A stretch of DNA of 25,826 bases from Xenorhabdus miraniensis (GCF_002632615.1 NZ_NITZ01000032.1:1-25826); one strand, 5' to 3'; numbered from the stretch's first letter, positions 8,362 through 17,539 are shown. The notes: generated by a model not told the origin, from the sequence alone. Numbers and translations: made by a program.

Positions 8362-9534
8362 ATGCAACTGCGAAAAACACTCTTGGTTGGGCTGGTTGCT
8401 TCTGTTTTGCTGGCGGGTTGTTCAAGCGAACAGGATACGGTAACAATGTCACCGCTGCCGAAGGTTGAAAATCAATTCAAGCCTCGTATTGTCTGGGATA
8501 AATCCGTTGGCAACGGTGTTGGGCACTACTATTCTCACTTGTCACCGGTTTGGCAGGGCTCAACGGTTTATGCTGCTGACCGAAATGGTGTTGTCAAAGC
8601 GTTTGATATAGATAGTGGCAAGGAGTTGTGGGCAACGGACTTATCAGAGAAAGCCGGTCTTCTGTCATCTCGTTTGCCAGCACTGCTGTCAGGGGGATTG
8701 ACTGTTTCCGGTGATCGTCTCTATGTCGGCACAGAAAAAGCAAAAGTCATCGCGTTGGATGCAACAAACGGTAAAGTTGAATGGGATTCAACAGTTGCCG
8801 GCGAAGCGTTATCGCGTCCGGTGGTAAGTGATGGTTTTGTCTTGATTCACACTGGCAATGGTATGTTGCAGGCACTGAATGAAGGTGATGGTAGTATCGC
8901 CTGGTCAGTTAACATGGATACACCTCCGTTGTCGGTTCGTGGTGAATCCGCTCCTGCCGTGGCCTATGGTGCCGCAGTTGTGGGTGGTGACAATGGGCGT
9001 GTCAGTGCTGTTTTGTTGTCTCAAGGGCAATTAATTTGGCAGCAGCGCATTTCTCAGGTGACGGGAGCCACTGAAATCGATCGCCTGAATGACGTTGATA
9101 TGACTCCGGTCATTTCTAACAATGTTATTTATGCCATTGCTTATAACGGTAACTTAGTTGCAATGGATATGCGTTCGGGTCAGATCATCTGGAAACGTGA
9201 TCTGGGTTCGGTGAATGATATGGTCGTAACTGATGATAATATTTTCATTGTTGATCAGGATGACCGCATTTTATCCTTGCGTAAGAGCGATGGGGTTACA
9301 TTGTGGGCGCAAAGTGATCTCTTGCATCGTAACTTGACTGCACCTGAAATGTATAACGGCTATCTGGTTGTTGGAGACAGCGAAGGTTATTTGCATTGGT
9401 TGAATATGGCTGATGGCAAATTTGTGGCTCAGAATAAGGTTGATGGTTCAGGTCTATTGAGTCGCCCTGTTGTTGTCAGCGATAAACTGATGGTACAAGC
9501 GAAGGACGGGACAGTTTACCTGTATACTCGCTAA
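8362..9534 (+). CDS. bamB: Outer-membrane assembly lipoprotein BamB
   Basis: The beta-propeller lipoprotein of the BAM complex, which folds and inserts outer-membrane proteins. The signal peptide ends in LLAGC with acylated Cys20. The rest is a WD/PQQ-like eight-bladed propeller with repeated blade patterns such as YAADRNGVVKAFDIDSGKELW, YVGTEKAKVIALDATNGKVEW and YAIAYNGNLVAMDMRSGQIIW. Its 390 residues compare with 392 in E. coli. AAGGGAG lies about 12 nt upstream of the ATG. The genes before it are yfgM and hisS, and a terminator follows before der. Confidence 0.98.
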   Translation: MQLRKTLLVGLVASVLLAGCSSEQDTVTMSPLPKVENQFKPRIVWDKSVGNGVGHYYSHLSPVWQGSTVYAADRNGVVKAFDIDSGKELWATDLSEKAGLLSSRLPALLSGGLTVSGDRLYVGTEKAKVIALDATNGKVEWDSTVAGEALSRPVVSDGFVLIHTGNGMLQALNEGDGSIAWSVNMDTPPLSVRGESAPAVAYGAAVVGGDNGRVSAVLLSQGQLIWQQRISQVTGATEIDRLNDVDMTPVISNNVIYAIAYNGNLVAMDMRSGQIIWKRDLGSVNDMVVTDDNIFIVDQDDRILSLRKSDGVTLWAQSDLLHRNLTAPEMYNGYLVVGDSEGYLHWLNMADGKFVAQNKVDGSGLLSRPVVVSDKLMVQAKDGTVYLYTR

Positions 9535-9590
9535 TTCCAGAACGTGTTTTAACGTTATATGTAACACTATACGAAATAACACGAAACTAT

Positions 9591-9633
9591 ACGGCTCCTG
9601 TGCTGAAAGTAACAGGGGCCGTTTCGTCTTTTT
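9591..9633 (+). terminator. Terminator of the hisS-yfgM-bamB unit
   Basis: The stem ACGGCTCCTGT (9591-9601) / ACAGGGGCCGT (9612-9622), 11 pairs with one G-U, is followed by TTCGTCTTTTT (9623-9633). Confidence 0.85.
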
Positions 9634-9642
9634 AGTATCTTG

Positions 9643-9670
9643 TAGTAGTGAGCAACTAGTAGTGAGCAAC
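9643..9670. repeat. Tandem 14-bp direct repeat upstream of der
   Basis: TAGTAGTGAGCAAC occurs twice back to back (9643-9656 and 9657-9670), 60 nt before the der start, probably in the promoter or leader region. It could be replication slippage or a repeated protein site. Confidence 0.7.
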
Positions 9671-9730
9671 ATTGGTTGGATCATTTCTAGCAGGATATCG
9701 ATTTAAATCTAGTCATGAGGCATCAAAAAA

Positions 9731-11221
9731 ATGATACCTGTCGTTGCGCTGGTTGGGCGCCCCAATGTTGGAAAATCCACCTTATTTAACCGATTAACCC
9801 GAACCAGAGATGCGCTGGTAGCGGATTTCCCTGGCTTAACCCGTGATCGTAAATATGGACGGGCAGAGGTTGAAGGGCAGGAGTTCATCATCATTGATAC
9901 GGGAGGTATCGATGGTACGGAAGAAGGCGTAGAAACACATATGGCTACGCAATCTTTGATGGCTATCGAAGAGGCTGATATTGTTCTCTTTATGGTTGAT
10001 GCCAGATCAGGGTTGATGCCGGCCGATCATGCGATTGCCAAGCACTTGCGCAGTCGTGAAAAAGCAACCTTTTTGGTAGCAAACAAGACTGATGGCATTG
10101 ATATTGACACTTCCATTGCAGAATTCTACTCATTGGGATTAGGCGATATTTATTCTATTGCCGCTTCCCACGGTCGTGGCGTGACGCAGTTGATTGAACG
10201 TGCCCTGCTGCCTTTTTCTGAGAAAGAGGAAACAGAAGAAGTCGAATTAACGGAAGAAGAAGCTAACGCTGCTTATTGGGCAGAGATGGAACAGGCTGAA
10301 CTTGATGCTTCTGTTGAACAGGAAGAAGAGGAAGCGTTTGATCCTACTGCTTTGCCTCTAAAACTTGCGATTGTTGGTCGTCCAAATGTAGGTAAATCCA
10401 CATTAACTAACCGTATTCTGGGGGAAGAGCGGGTTGTCGTTTATGATATGCCAGGCACAACCCGTGACAGTATTTATATTCCGATGGAGCGTGATGAGCG
10501 CGAATATATCCTGATTGATACTGCGGGTGTTCGTAAACGCGGTAAGATCACAGAAACCGTTGAAAAATTCTCCGTTATTAAAACACTTCAGGCCATTGAA
10601 GATGCTAATGTCGTGTTATTGGTGGTAGATGCCCGCGAAGGTATTTCTGATCAGGATCTCTCTTTGCTCGGCTTTATTCTTAATAGCGGTCGCTCGCTGG
10701 TTATTGCCGTCAACAAATGGGATGGCATGAGTCAGGAAGATAAAGATCACGTCAAGGATATGCTGGATCTGCGTTTGGGCTTTGTTGATTTTGCCCGTGT
10801 TCACTTTATTTCTGCACTGCATGGTAGTGGTGTTGGTAATTTATTTGAGTCAATTCAGGAAGCTTATGAAAGCGCAACCCGCCGTGTGAACACTTCCTTA
10901 CTGACCCGTATCATGCGCATGGCGGAAGATGATCATCAGCCACCGATGATCCGTGGTCGTAGGGTTAAAATGAAATACGCTCATGCGGGAGGTTATAACC
11001 CACCGATTGTTGTGATCCATGGTAATCAGGTAACAGACTTACCCGATTCTTATAAGCGTTATTTGATGAATTACTTCCGTCGCTCTTTAAAAGTGATGGG
11101 AACACCTATTCGTATCCAGTTTAAAGAGGGGGCTAACCCTTATGCTGGTAAGAAAAATACATTAACAGCAACCCAGCTTCGTAAGCGTAAACGTTTAATG
11201 GAGCATTTGAAAAAACGTTAA
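9731..11221 (+). CDS. der: Ribosome-assembly GTPase Der (EngA)
   Basis: An essential double GTPase acting in late 50S subunit assembly. Two G domains in tandem: the first with GRPNVGKS (9-16), DTGG (56-59) and NKTD (118-121), the second with GRPNVGKS (216-223), DTAG and NKWD, followed by the C-terminal KH-like domain that ends in a basic [13 protein letters not shown] tail. Between the G domains is a strongly acidic linker (about 164-204) rich in Glu, as in enterobacterial Der. Its 496 residues compare with 490 in E. coli. The start is ATG at 9731. A terminator follows, ending the conserved core block. Confidence 0.98.
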   Translation: MIPVVALVGRPNVGKSTLFNRLTRTRDALVADFPGLTRDRKYGRAEVEGQEFIIIDTGGIDGTEEGVETHMATQSLMAIEEADIVLFMVDARSGLMPADHAIAKHLRSREKATFLVANKTDGIDIDTSIAEFYSLGLGDIYSIAASHGRGVTQLIERALLPFSEKEETEEVELTEEEANAAYWAEMEQAELDASVEQEEEEAFDPTALPLKLAIVGRPNVGKSTLTNRILGEERVVVYDMPGTTRDSIYIPMERDEREYILIDTAGVRKRGKITETVEKFSVIKTLQAIEDANVVLLVVDAREGISDQDLSLLGFILNSGRSLVIAVNKWDGMSQEDKDHVKDMLDLRLGFVDFARVHFISALHGSGVGNLFESIQEAYESATRRVNTSLLTRIMRMAEDDHQPPMIRGRRVKMKYAHAGGYNPPIVVIHGNQVTDLPDSYKRYLMNYFRRSLKVMGTPIRIQFKEGANPYAGKKNTLTATQLRKRKRLMEHLKKR

Positions 11222-11243
11222 TTATTGTAAAAATACAATAAAT

Positions 11244-11272
11244 AAAGGGCTGTTTTCAGCCCTTTATTATTA
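11244..11272 (+). terminator. Terminator of der
   Basis: The stem AAAGGGCTG / CAGCCCTTT with a TTTT loop (11244-11265) and an AT-rich tail. The A/T symmetry means it may also act leftward. Confidence 0.8.
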
Positions 11273-11647
11273 AGGGGTGTGCATTTCCATTCGTAATCAT
11301 AATCTAAAATAAATTGTTTCTAAGTGTTTTATTCTGAAAAATAAAGATAGCAGTTGTAACTGCTTTCTATATATTTTATAAAAAATATTTTATAGGTAGC
11401 AATAAATTTTATAGATAGTAACAAAAGTTTTATTATTGGTGGGAATAAATTATTAATAGAAATAATAGCTAAACTTAGCTGGAATTCTATATGGTAAAGA
11501 TAATCTATTTATTCCCGATGCTATAATGGAATCCATAAATATGATGAATGTCAAAGCAATCAATTAACTCAGTCATCCGTGGCCATTTGTGATGGCTTTG
11601 GTGCTTAGCGTTAAAGAAATATTTCCCGATAGTAAATAATTATTTTA
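11273..11647. other. AT-rich intergenic stretch with short near-repeats
   Basis: I see no gene here. It holds a small palindrome AGCAGTT-GT-AACTGCT (11349-11364) and an imperfect tandem repeat of about 20 bp, ATTTTATAGGTAGCAATAAA (11387-11406) and ATTTTATAGATAGTAACAAA (11406-11425), with a weaker third echo after it. It lies between two converging units, so it is 3' flank for both sides. Confidence 0.5.
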
Positions 11648-11857
11648 TTATTCGGGTAGTGTTTTGTTTTTATGTGGTAATGAATTATCTTCATTGGTAT
11701 GAGGCTTATTTTCTCTGGGTGAATGTTTCATTAATTGATTTACATGCTCTAAAGTTTTCAATATAAATTCTTTATCATCAGTATCACAATTTTTCGCAAT
11801 ACATTCCAACAAATAAGGAGGAATTATATTTTTCTTGTTTATCTGGTTGCTATTCAT
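11648..11857 (-). CDS. Orphan propeptide-like protein, third protealysin paralogue lacking the catalytic domain
   Basis: A 69-residue protein whose first 45 or so residues match the N-terminal propeptides of the two M4 proteases next to it: MNSNQINKKNIIPPYLLECI, then DKEFILKTLEHVNQLMK, against MSNNQINKYSLIPPFVLEQI and KTLDHVYHLMN in the neighbour. The IPP motif of protealysin-type propeptides is kept. The catalytic domain is absent; the last 20 or so residues are unrelated, polar and proline-containing. The leader (GGGTATTATT directly before ATG) is also shared with the 12137-13195 gene, so this is a duplicated gene end. It is either a decaying copy or a stand-alone propeptide that could act on the active paralogues as inhibitor or folding helper. 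No signal peptide is visible. Confidence 0.65.
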   Translation of the reverse strand: MNSNQINKKNIIPPYLLECIAKNCDTDDKEFILKTLEHVNQLMKHSPRENKPHTNEDNSLPHKNKTLPE

Positions 11858-11895
11858 AATAATACCCTATTCTATGTGTTTTTCATGTCTGAGTA

Positions 11896-11938
11896 TATTT
11901 AGCCTAGTCGTAATATTAGCCAAACTAACCATGTTAGT
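11896..11938 (-). promoter_or_regulatory. Candidate promoter with operator-like palindrome for the orphan propeptide gene
   Basis: Reading leftward, TTGGCT (11918-11923) and TAAATA (11896-11901) are 16 nt apart. A perfect interrupted palindrome ACTAAC-CAT-GTTAGT (11924-11938) abuts the -35, where a regulator could sit. Confidence 0.35.
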
Positions 11939-12136
11939 CACTACTAAAAATGTAAATTTTTGACAGTGTGAGATTAATAAGTAAAATGTTTGAAATGGTG
12001 AAGGGAAAAATGAATTTTTATTGATAGGGGTTACGCTTGGAAGATTAATTTTTTGATTCTGAAAGTATCAGGGGAATAAAAAAGTATAATGATCAAGGCC
12101 TTCCTTAGCCATTTATTATCACAGATATAGTTAATA

Positions 12137-13195
12137 TCAGAGCAAAGCTCCCACTTGCTTCCATGAATGAGTTACAATATCTGAAATTTTTTTACCAAAT
12201 AATTTTTCTGCATTGTCGATGGTTAATGTCGCGAAATCATTAAAGCTTGCTTTATGAGATAAGCGTTTGTCCAACAATGTCTCGTACCAAATCTTTCCTG
12301 CCTGTTCCCATGAATAGCCGCCTAACTCGATCGCCAATAAATAGAATGCCTTATTGGGAATACCAGAATATTTGTGGACTCCTCCTTGGTCATCTCTAAC
12401 GGACAGATCTTGATATTGATTCATATGGCCAACTTGGTTGTCTTTTGGATTTGCACTTCCGGGGTTTTTGAATGAACGTAAAGCAATGTTGGGATCATTG
12501 TTTGGATTAAGTGCATAACCCAATATCCCTTGACCTATTAACCAATCAGATTCGCTTGCCTGTTGATTTTTTACATACTGCTTCACCATAATACCAAATA
12601 CATCTGCGATGGATTCATTTAGTGCGCCAGATTGATAGGCATAGTCAAGATTTGCTTCACTTTCAATAACACCATGAGTTAATTCATGTGCAGTAATATC
12701 AATACAGGAGGTGAAGCGATTAAAATAGGGGGCATAACCATCACCAAAAACCATTTGGTTATTATCCCAAAAAGCATTCATATAATTTTTCTGGTAATGT
12801 ACGCTAGCAACTAGCTTGAGGCCCTGGTTATCAATCGAATTGCGGCCAAAAACGTTTTTATAAAACTCATAAGTTTTACCCAGATACTCATAAGCTTCAT
12901 TGGCTGATATATCGCCGCTCATAGTTGTTATTTCATCTAAAATTAATATTTTTCCTGGATATTGATCATTATATTGAGCATCATAAACTGTTCTATCTAA
13001 TTTATTATAATTTCCAGGCTGATATTCATGAGTGAGAATATCCAACTCAGCAGAGCTATTCATTAAATTATAAACATGATTTAATGTTTTTAATATATAT
13101 GCTTTATCACTTTGACCACAAATTTTTACAACGTATTCCAATAGAGAAGGCGGAATTATACCAGTTTTATTTAATTTAATTTGATGGTTGCGCAT
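12137..13195 (-). CDS. Protealysin-like M4 (thermolysin-family) neutral metalloprotease
   Basis: A 352-residue zinc endopeptidase of the short-propeptide branch of family M4. The propeptide (about 1-60) carries IIPPSLLE. The catalytic domain starts near DRTVYDA (67). Zinc ligands are H170 and H174 in AHELTHG, with catalytic E171 and third ligand E194 in NESIADVF. NAFW (140-143) lines the substrate cleft, and GGVHKYSGIPNKAFY contains the transition-state His274. All key residues are intact. There is no Sec signal peptide, typical of this branch (protealysin of Serratia, PrtS of Photorhabdus), whose export route is unclear. The start has GGGGGT 9 nt upstream. It is highly similar to the gene at 13424-14488, indicating duplication. 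A secreted virulence or tissue-degrading role in insects is inference. Confidence 0.9.
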   Translation of the reverse strand: MRNHQIKLNKTGIIPPSLLEYVVKICGQSDKAYILKTLNHVYNLMNSSAELDILTHEYQPGNYNKLDRTVYDAQYNDQYPGKILILDEITTMSGDISANEAYEYLGKTYEFYKNVFGRNSIDNQGLKLVASVHYQKNYMNAFWDNNQMVFGDGYAPYFNRFTSCIDITAHELTHGVIESEANLDYAYQSGALNESIADVFGIMVKQYVKNQQASESDWLIGQGILGYALNPNNDPNIALRSFKNPGSANPKDNQVGHMNQYQDLSVRDDQGGVHKYSGIPNKAFYLLAIELGGYSWEQAGKIWYETLLDKRLSHKASFNDFATLTIDNAEKLFGKKISDIVTHSWKQVGALL

Positions 13196-13330
13196 AATAA
13201 TACCCCCGCTTTTTAGATATTGTGTTTATTTTAATCCCTAGGAACCTTAATTAAGTATTAATCTAAATAGTGGTATTCGCTACTAATGAGAAAGGTTTTT
13301 TTGTACTTAATAATATTAATTTATAAATAT

Positions 13331-13358
13331 AATAAAGGATTATCCTTAATCCTTTATT
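13331..13358. terminator. Bidirectional-looking terminator between the two proteases
   Basis: AATAAAGGATT / AATCCTTTATT form an 11-bp stem with a 6-nt loop and AT-rich flanks on both sides. It should end leftward transcription from the upstream protease gene, so each protease is probably its own unit. Confidence 0.65.
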
Positions 13359-13423
13359 ATTTATTTTAGCGTTATCTTAATGTTACTGATTTTAACCTAG
13401 ATTGATATTGTATTAATATTGGA

Positions 13424-14488
13424 TTAATCCTTTTCAGGAAGTAAAATACCAACCTGTTTCCAACAATTACTAACAATGTCTGAAATTTCCTTATCAAATA
13501 ATTTTTCAGCATTTTCAATTGTCAGTTTGGCAAAATCCTCAAAATCCGCATCAGGATACAAGCGTTTATCCAGCAAAGTTTGATACCATATTTTGCCTGC
13601 TCGCTCCCAGGTATATCCACCTAACTCAGTCGCTACTAAATAAAATGCCTTGTTAGGAATTCCTGAATATATATGAACACCGCCATTGTCTATGGTGAAG
13701 GGAAGTTCTTTATATTGATCCATATGAGCAACTTGTCTATCTCCGGAAAAAGCTTTTCCTGGATGAATAAAGCTGCGTAAGGCAACATCAGGCTTATTTT
13801 CTGGATTAAACCTAGGCCCCAACAAACCTTGCCCTAATAACCAATCAGACTCATTTGTCTTTTGATTTTTTACATATTGCTTCACCATAATACCAAACAC
13901 ATCTGCGATGGATTCATTTAGTGCACCGGATTGGTAGGCATAATCAAGATCTGCTTCGCTTTCGATCACACCATGAGTAAGCTCATGTGCTATAACATCA
14001 ATAGCGGAAGTAAAACGATTAAAGTATTTTCCATCTCCATCGCCGAATATCATTTGTTTTCTGGACCAAAACGCATTTAAGTAATTTTCACCATAATGCA
14101 CTGTGGCAACTAGTTTTAGCCCTTTGTTATCGAGCGAGTTGCGGCCAAAAATGTTTTTATAAAACTCATGGGTTTTACCCAGATACTCATAAGCTTCATT
14201 GACAGCAACATCTTTGTCTTCAGGCATGCCTTCACTTCGGGACAGTTTTTCTCCGGGGAATTCCTCTTTGTTTTTGGCATCATAAATTGTGCGATTTAAT
14301 TTATCATCTGATTCTATTTTATCTTCTTGATGAAGGCGTTCCTCTTCAACGGTTGCGTTCATTAAGTGATAAACATGATCTAATGTCTTTGATACATATT
14401 GATTAGTACATTCATCGCAATCATTAGATATTTGTTCCAAAACAAATGGAGGAATTAAGCTGTATTTGTTGATTTGATTATTGCTCAT
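13424..14488 (-). CDS. Protealysin-like M4 neutral metalloprotease, second copy
   Basis: A 354-residue protein when started at the ATG 14488-14486, which has GAGGGG 8 nt upstream and begins MSNNQIN like its paralogue; a longer frame reaches 14572 but lacks such a site. Propeptide with LIPPFVLEQI; catalytic residues H168, E169, H172 (AHELTHG), E192 (NESIADVF), NAFW (138-141) and His272 in NGGVHIYSGIPNK. No Sec signal peptide. The middle of the gene (about 13866-13980) is close to identical at DNA level with the same part of the 12137-13195 gene (about 12570-12685), suggesting recent duplication or gene conversion. Differences concentrate in the propeptide and around the GDG and DNGG loops, so substrate range may differ. 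Confidence 0.9.
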   Translation of the reverse strand: MSNNQINKYSLIPPFVLEQISNDCDECTNQYVSKTLDHVYHLMNATVEEERLHQEDKIESDDKLNRTIYDAKNKEEFPGEKLSRSEGMPEDKDVAVNEAYEYLGKTHEFYKNIFGRNSLDNKGLKLVATVHYGENYLNAFWSRKQMIFGDGDGKYFNRFTSAIDVIAHELTHGVIESEADLDYAYQSGALNESIADVFGIMVKQYVKNQKTNESDWLLGQGLLGPRFNPENKPDVALRSFIHPGKAFSGDRQVAHMDQYKELPFTIDNGGVHIYSGIPNKAFYLVATELGGYTWERAGKIWYQTLLDKRLYPDADFEDFAKLTIENAEKLFDKEISDIVSNCWKQVGILLPEKD

Positions 14489-14684
14489 GGTAAACCCCTC
14501 TATTTTTATTAGATGTTGTTTTTGCTTTTCGGGCCCGGATTGCATACTAACTGTAATTAGAGAGTGAGTCATTAGGGGAAATATTGATTTTTTATGGCAG
14601 GGTATTGCTAATGAAAAACCATGAACAATTTTATTAATGCTCTGATAATTATCCGATCTATTTAATAGACGATTTCGGAAGTGA

Positions 14685-14727
14685 AAATATAAAACAGGAA
14701 TACAGAGGTGATCCTATATTCCTGTTC
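14685..14727 (-). terminator. Terminator of hemF
   Basis: AACAGGAATA (14693-14702) pairs with TATTCCTGTT (14717-14726). Read leftward the hairpin is followed by a TTTTATATTTT-like tail, just past the hemF stop. Confidence 0.75.
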
Positions 14728-14734
14728 TTAATTG

Positions 14735-15976
<1,242 letters not shown>

Positions 15977-16234
15977 TTACGACTTATTGCGAGCCTTACG
16001 CTCAATGAGTTGACCGTTCATATCAAAATAGCGACTAGGCCAGATTTCAGAGGGATGTACTTCAAGGTAATCAGCGATAATCCATTCACCCTTCGGCCAA
16101 GGGCGTGACAACGTATTTGCTAATGTAGAAGAACTGAGTCCCGCTTCACGAGAGACAGCCGCTAAGGTTGTACCACGTTTACGTAATGCAGCAATAATAT
16201 CGGCTTGATGCCAATCATTTCTAACGTTATTCAT
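15977..16234 (-). CDS. nlp: Nlp/SfsB/Ner-type winged-helix transcription regulator
   Basis: An 85-residue DNA-binding protein of the Ner/SfsB (Nlp) family related to the Ner repressor of phage Mu. DWHQADIIAALRKRGTTLAA, SREAGLSSSTLANTLSRPWP and KGEWIIADYLEVHPSEIWPS follow E. coli SfsB closely over the whole length. The start is ATG 16234-16232, with GGAAGGGG about 8 nt upstream; an in-frame start at 16282 would run into the structured leader. Family members repress or activate sugar and phage genes; the target here is unknown. Upstream lies a structured leader RNA with its own promoter, and one single-stranded segment of it can pair with this ribosome binding site. Confidence 0.85.
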   Translation of the reverse strand: MNNVRNDWHQADIIAALRKRGTTLAAVSREAGLSSSTLANTLSRPWPKGEWIIADYLEVHPSEIWPSRYFDMNGQLIERKARNKS

Positions 16235-16271
16235 TCCTGCTACCCCTTCCATTAATTGAGAAAATTGATGG

Positions 16272-16438
16272 TGGCGATTCAAGCAAGGTTCGCATTACCG
16301 GGCTAAGATTCCGGTGAGGCCGAAGCCTCCCCTGCCTGAATCACCATTGAAAGGGTGAACGAGGTCACTGGTAGAAACATCCTACCAGTGTTCTTAGCTC
16401 AGGGATGCGAAGCCCTGACCACTGGATTTTGCCAGTGG
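16272..16438 (-). ncRNA. Structured leader/antisense RNA resembling phage C4 RNA
   Basis: Reading leftward, three hairpins come first: CCACTGG/CCAGTGG (16438-16419), TCAGGG/CCCTGA (16418-16399) and CACTGGTAG/CTACCAGTG (16390-16366). After a single-stranded linker comes a three-way junction (16346-16272): a closing stem of 17 continuous pairs (16330-16346 with 16272-16288) encloses GAGGC-UUCG-GCCUC (16329-16316) and ACCGG/CCGGU (16315-16297) with no unpaired base between these helices. Three pairs of the closing stem are G-U on the minus strand and would be A-C on the plus strand, and the UUCG tetraloop exists only on the minus strand, so the minus strand is the functional one. Layout and sequence feel resemble C4 antisense RNA of P1/P7/P22-type phages. 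That name is from memory, not a model search. The gene it precedes is nlp. Confidence 0.6.
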
Positions 16439-16445
16439 CGGAGCT

Positions 16446-16474
16446 ACTTTAACTGATTGGTTTATCGGACTCAA
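16446..16474 (-). promoter_or_regulatory. Promoter for the structured RNA and nlp
   Basis: Reading leftward: -35 TTGAGT (16474-16469), 17-nt spacer, -10 TAAAGT (16451-16446). The predicted start near 16439 falls exactly at the first hairpin of the structured RNA. Confidence 0.55.
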
Positions 16475-16624
16475 TAAGCGAATCAGTATAAGCGCTTAAC
16501 TTTTTGCGTTATATGCTGTCCAGTTGAGATCTGATACCCTTGCGACTGAGTTCAAACAAATATAACAATCGGCTTTGCTTAAAGAATAAAAAGCTTGTCG
16601 AATGTCTCAAAGCGTGAAGTGGAC

Positions 16625-16869
16625 GTTATCTCTGGTGTGACTTTTACTGCTTTTTCAGTTGAATGGCGATGTTCCAACACTTTAATTTGAGTCTGTTTAA
16701 GACAGTATTTTTGTGTTTCCCGATTTCTTTTTAATTCACGACTAGTTGTTGAGGGATTGTGTTTGAGAGACTTGGCAATCTAACGTTGTGTAAAATCCGC
16801 TTTTTTTAAGCTAATAATCTGATATATTTCTGATTTCGGTCTGTTGTTTATAGGTCGTAATGCATGTTC
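16625..16869 (-). pseudogene. IS30-family transposase remnant (N-terminal fragment)
   Basis: Translating leftward gives a degenerate N-terminal part of an IS30-type transposase: EIYQIISLKKADFTQR, then a TAG (16782-16780), then IAKSLKHNPSTTSRELKRNR, KYCLKQTQ and KVTPEI. The HTH pattern FTQ-EIA-L--SPST-SRELKRN is typical of the family. The internal stop and the absence of any catalytic DDE domain make it dead. I cannot find terminal inverted repeats. It shows past insertion-sequence activity next to the regulator and the head-gene island. Confidence 0.65.
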
Positions 16870-16969
16870 CCTTGGCGAGAAAGATGTCTACTATAGCAAC
16901 TGACCGCCTTTTTCAGAAATTGCGCTTATCATGTGAATCCAAGCCTTAAATCCAAAGAAAGGAGATATT

Positions 16970-17296
16970 ATGGCTAATTATACTGTTGTGAGTTTTGACA
17001 TCTCTACCAAAACTAATCCAAAGGGGTTTGATTATATAGAGCTGTCATTGGACCTGCTAAATTCATCTAACAATTCTAAAAAAGTGACCTATGAGCTGCA
17101 TAATGATACAAGGCATACTTTAACTGACATAAACATTGTATTGCATGACAGTTTAAACCTCGCAATATCAAATCACATAAAAATTGGGATTAGTGAGTTT
17201 TTAGAAAGAATGTATATTTTTATTAAACTCCCTGTAATTCAAAGTGACGGAAAAATAACAAAAGAGCAATATCAGTATACCGCTCATAAGATTTAG
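16970..17296 (+). CDS. Orphan hypothetical protein
   Basis: A 108-residue protein with a textbook ribosome binding site (AAAGGAG, 7 nt before ATG 16970) and a hairpin after the stop, so it is probably expressed. The sequence alternates beta-like hydrophobic stretches (YTVVSFDIST, FDYIELSLDLL, DINIVLHDSLNL, RMYIFIKLPVI) and has no cysteine, signal peptide or membrane helix; it looks like a small soluble beta-rich protein. I recognise no family. It faces the regulator across an IS30 remnant, with the head-gene island converging from the other side, an accessory location. Confidence 0.6.
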   Translation: MANYTVVSFDISTKTNPKGFDYIELSLDLLNSSNNSKKVTYELHNDTRHTLTDINIVLHDSLNLAISNHIKIGISEFLERMYIFIKLPVIQSDGKITKEQYQYTAHKI

Positions 17297-17305
17297 TTGT
17301 GAACG

Positions 17306-17333
17306 AGGGCTATTCCCAATAGCCCTATAGTTT
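17306..17333 (+). terminator. Hairpin terminator after the orphan gene
   Basis: AGGGCTATT (17306-17314) / AATAGCCCT (17318-17326) with a CCC loop; the T-run after it is short (ATAGTTTC). Confidence 0.6.
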
Positions 17334-17539
17334 CAACTTAACCTGATAGATATCTGTGTAAATAATCAGTAACTGTCAGGTCGAGCTTGAGCTAATACAC
17401 AAAACACTCGCTCCTCGCTCATAACTGAATGTCAGATAGAGCAGTGACTAATCCAAATAACTATATGATATTTAACCTTCCGATCATTTGATTTCATTAA
17501 CTCTTACCCTGTATAGGCATTAAAAAATCAATTGGTTAT

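Noticed and set aside
11340..11480. CRISPR-like short repeats in the AT-rich gap after der
   Set aside because: Only two to three imperfect units in direct tandem, no spacers and no cas genes.
16289..16346. tRNA-like reading of the three-way junction
   Set aside because: There is no anticodon arm of proper size, no T-loop consensus and no acceptor end; the closing stem is 17 pairs long.
17333..17539. att site downstream of terL
   Set aside because: Some short repeats (AACTG...GTCAG) exist, but no matching copy near the other island end and no tRNA gene; cannot be supported.
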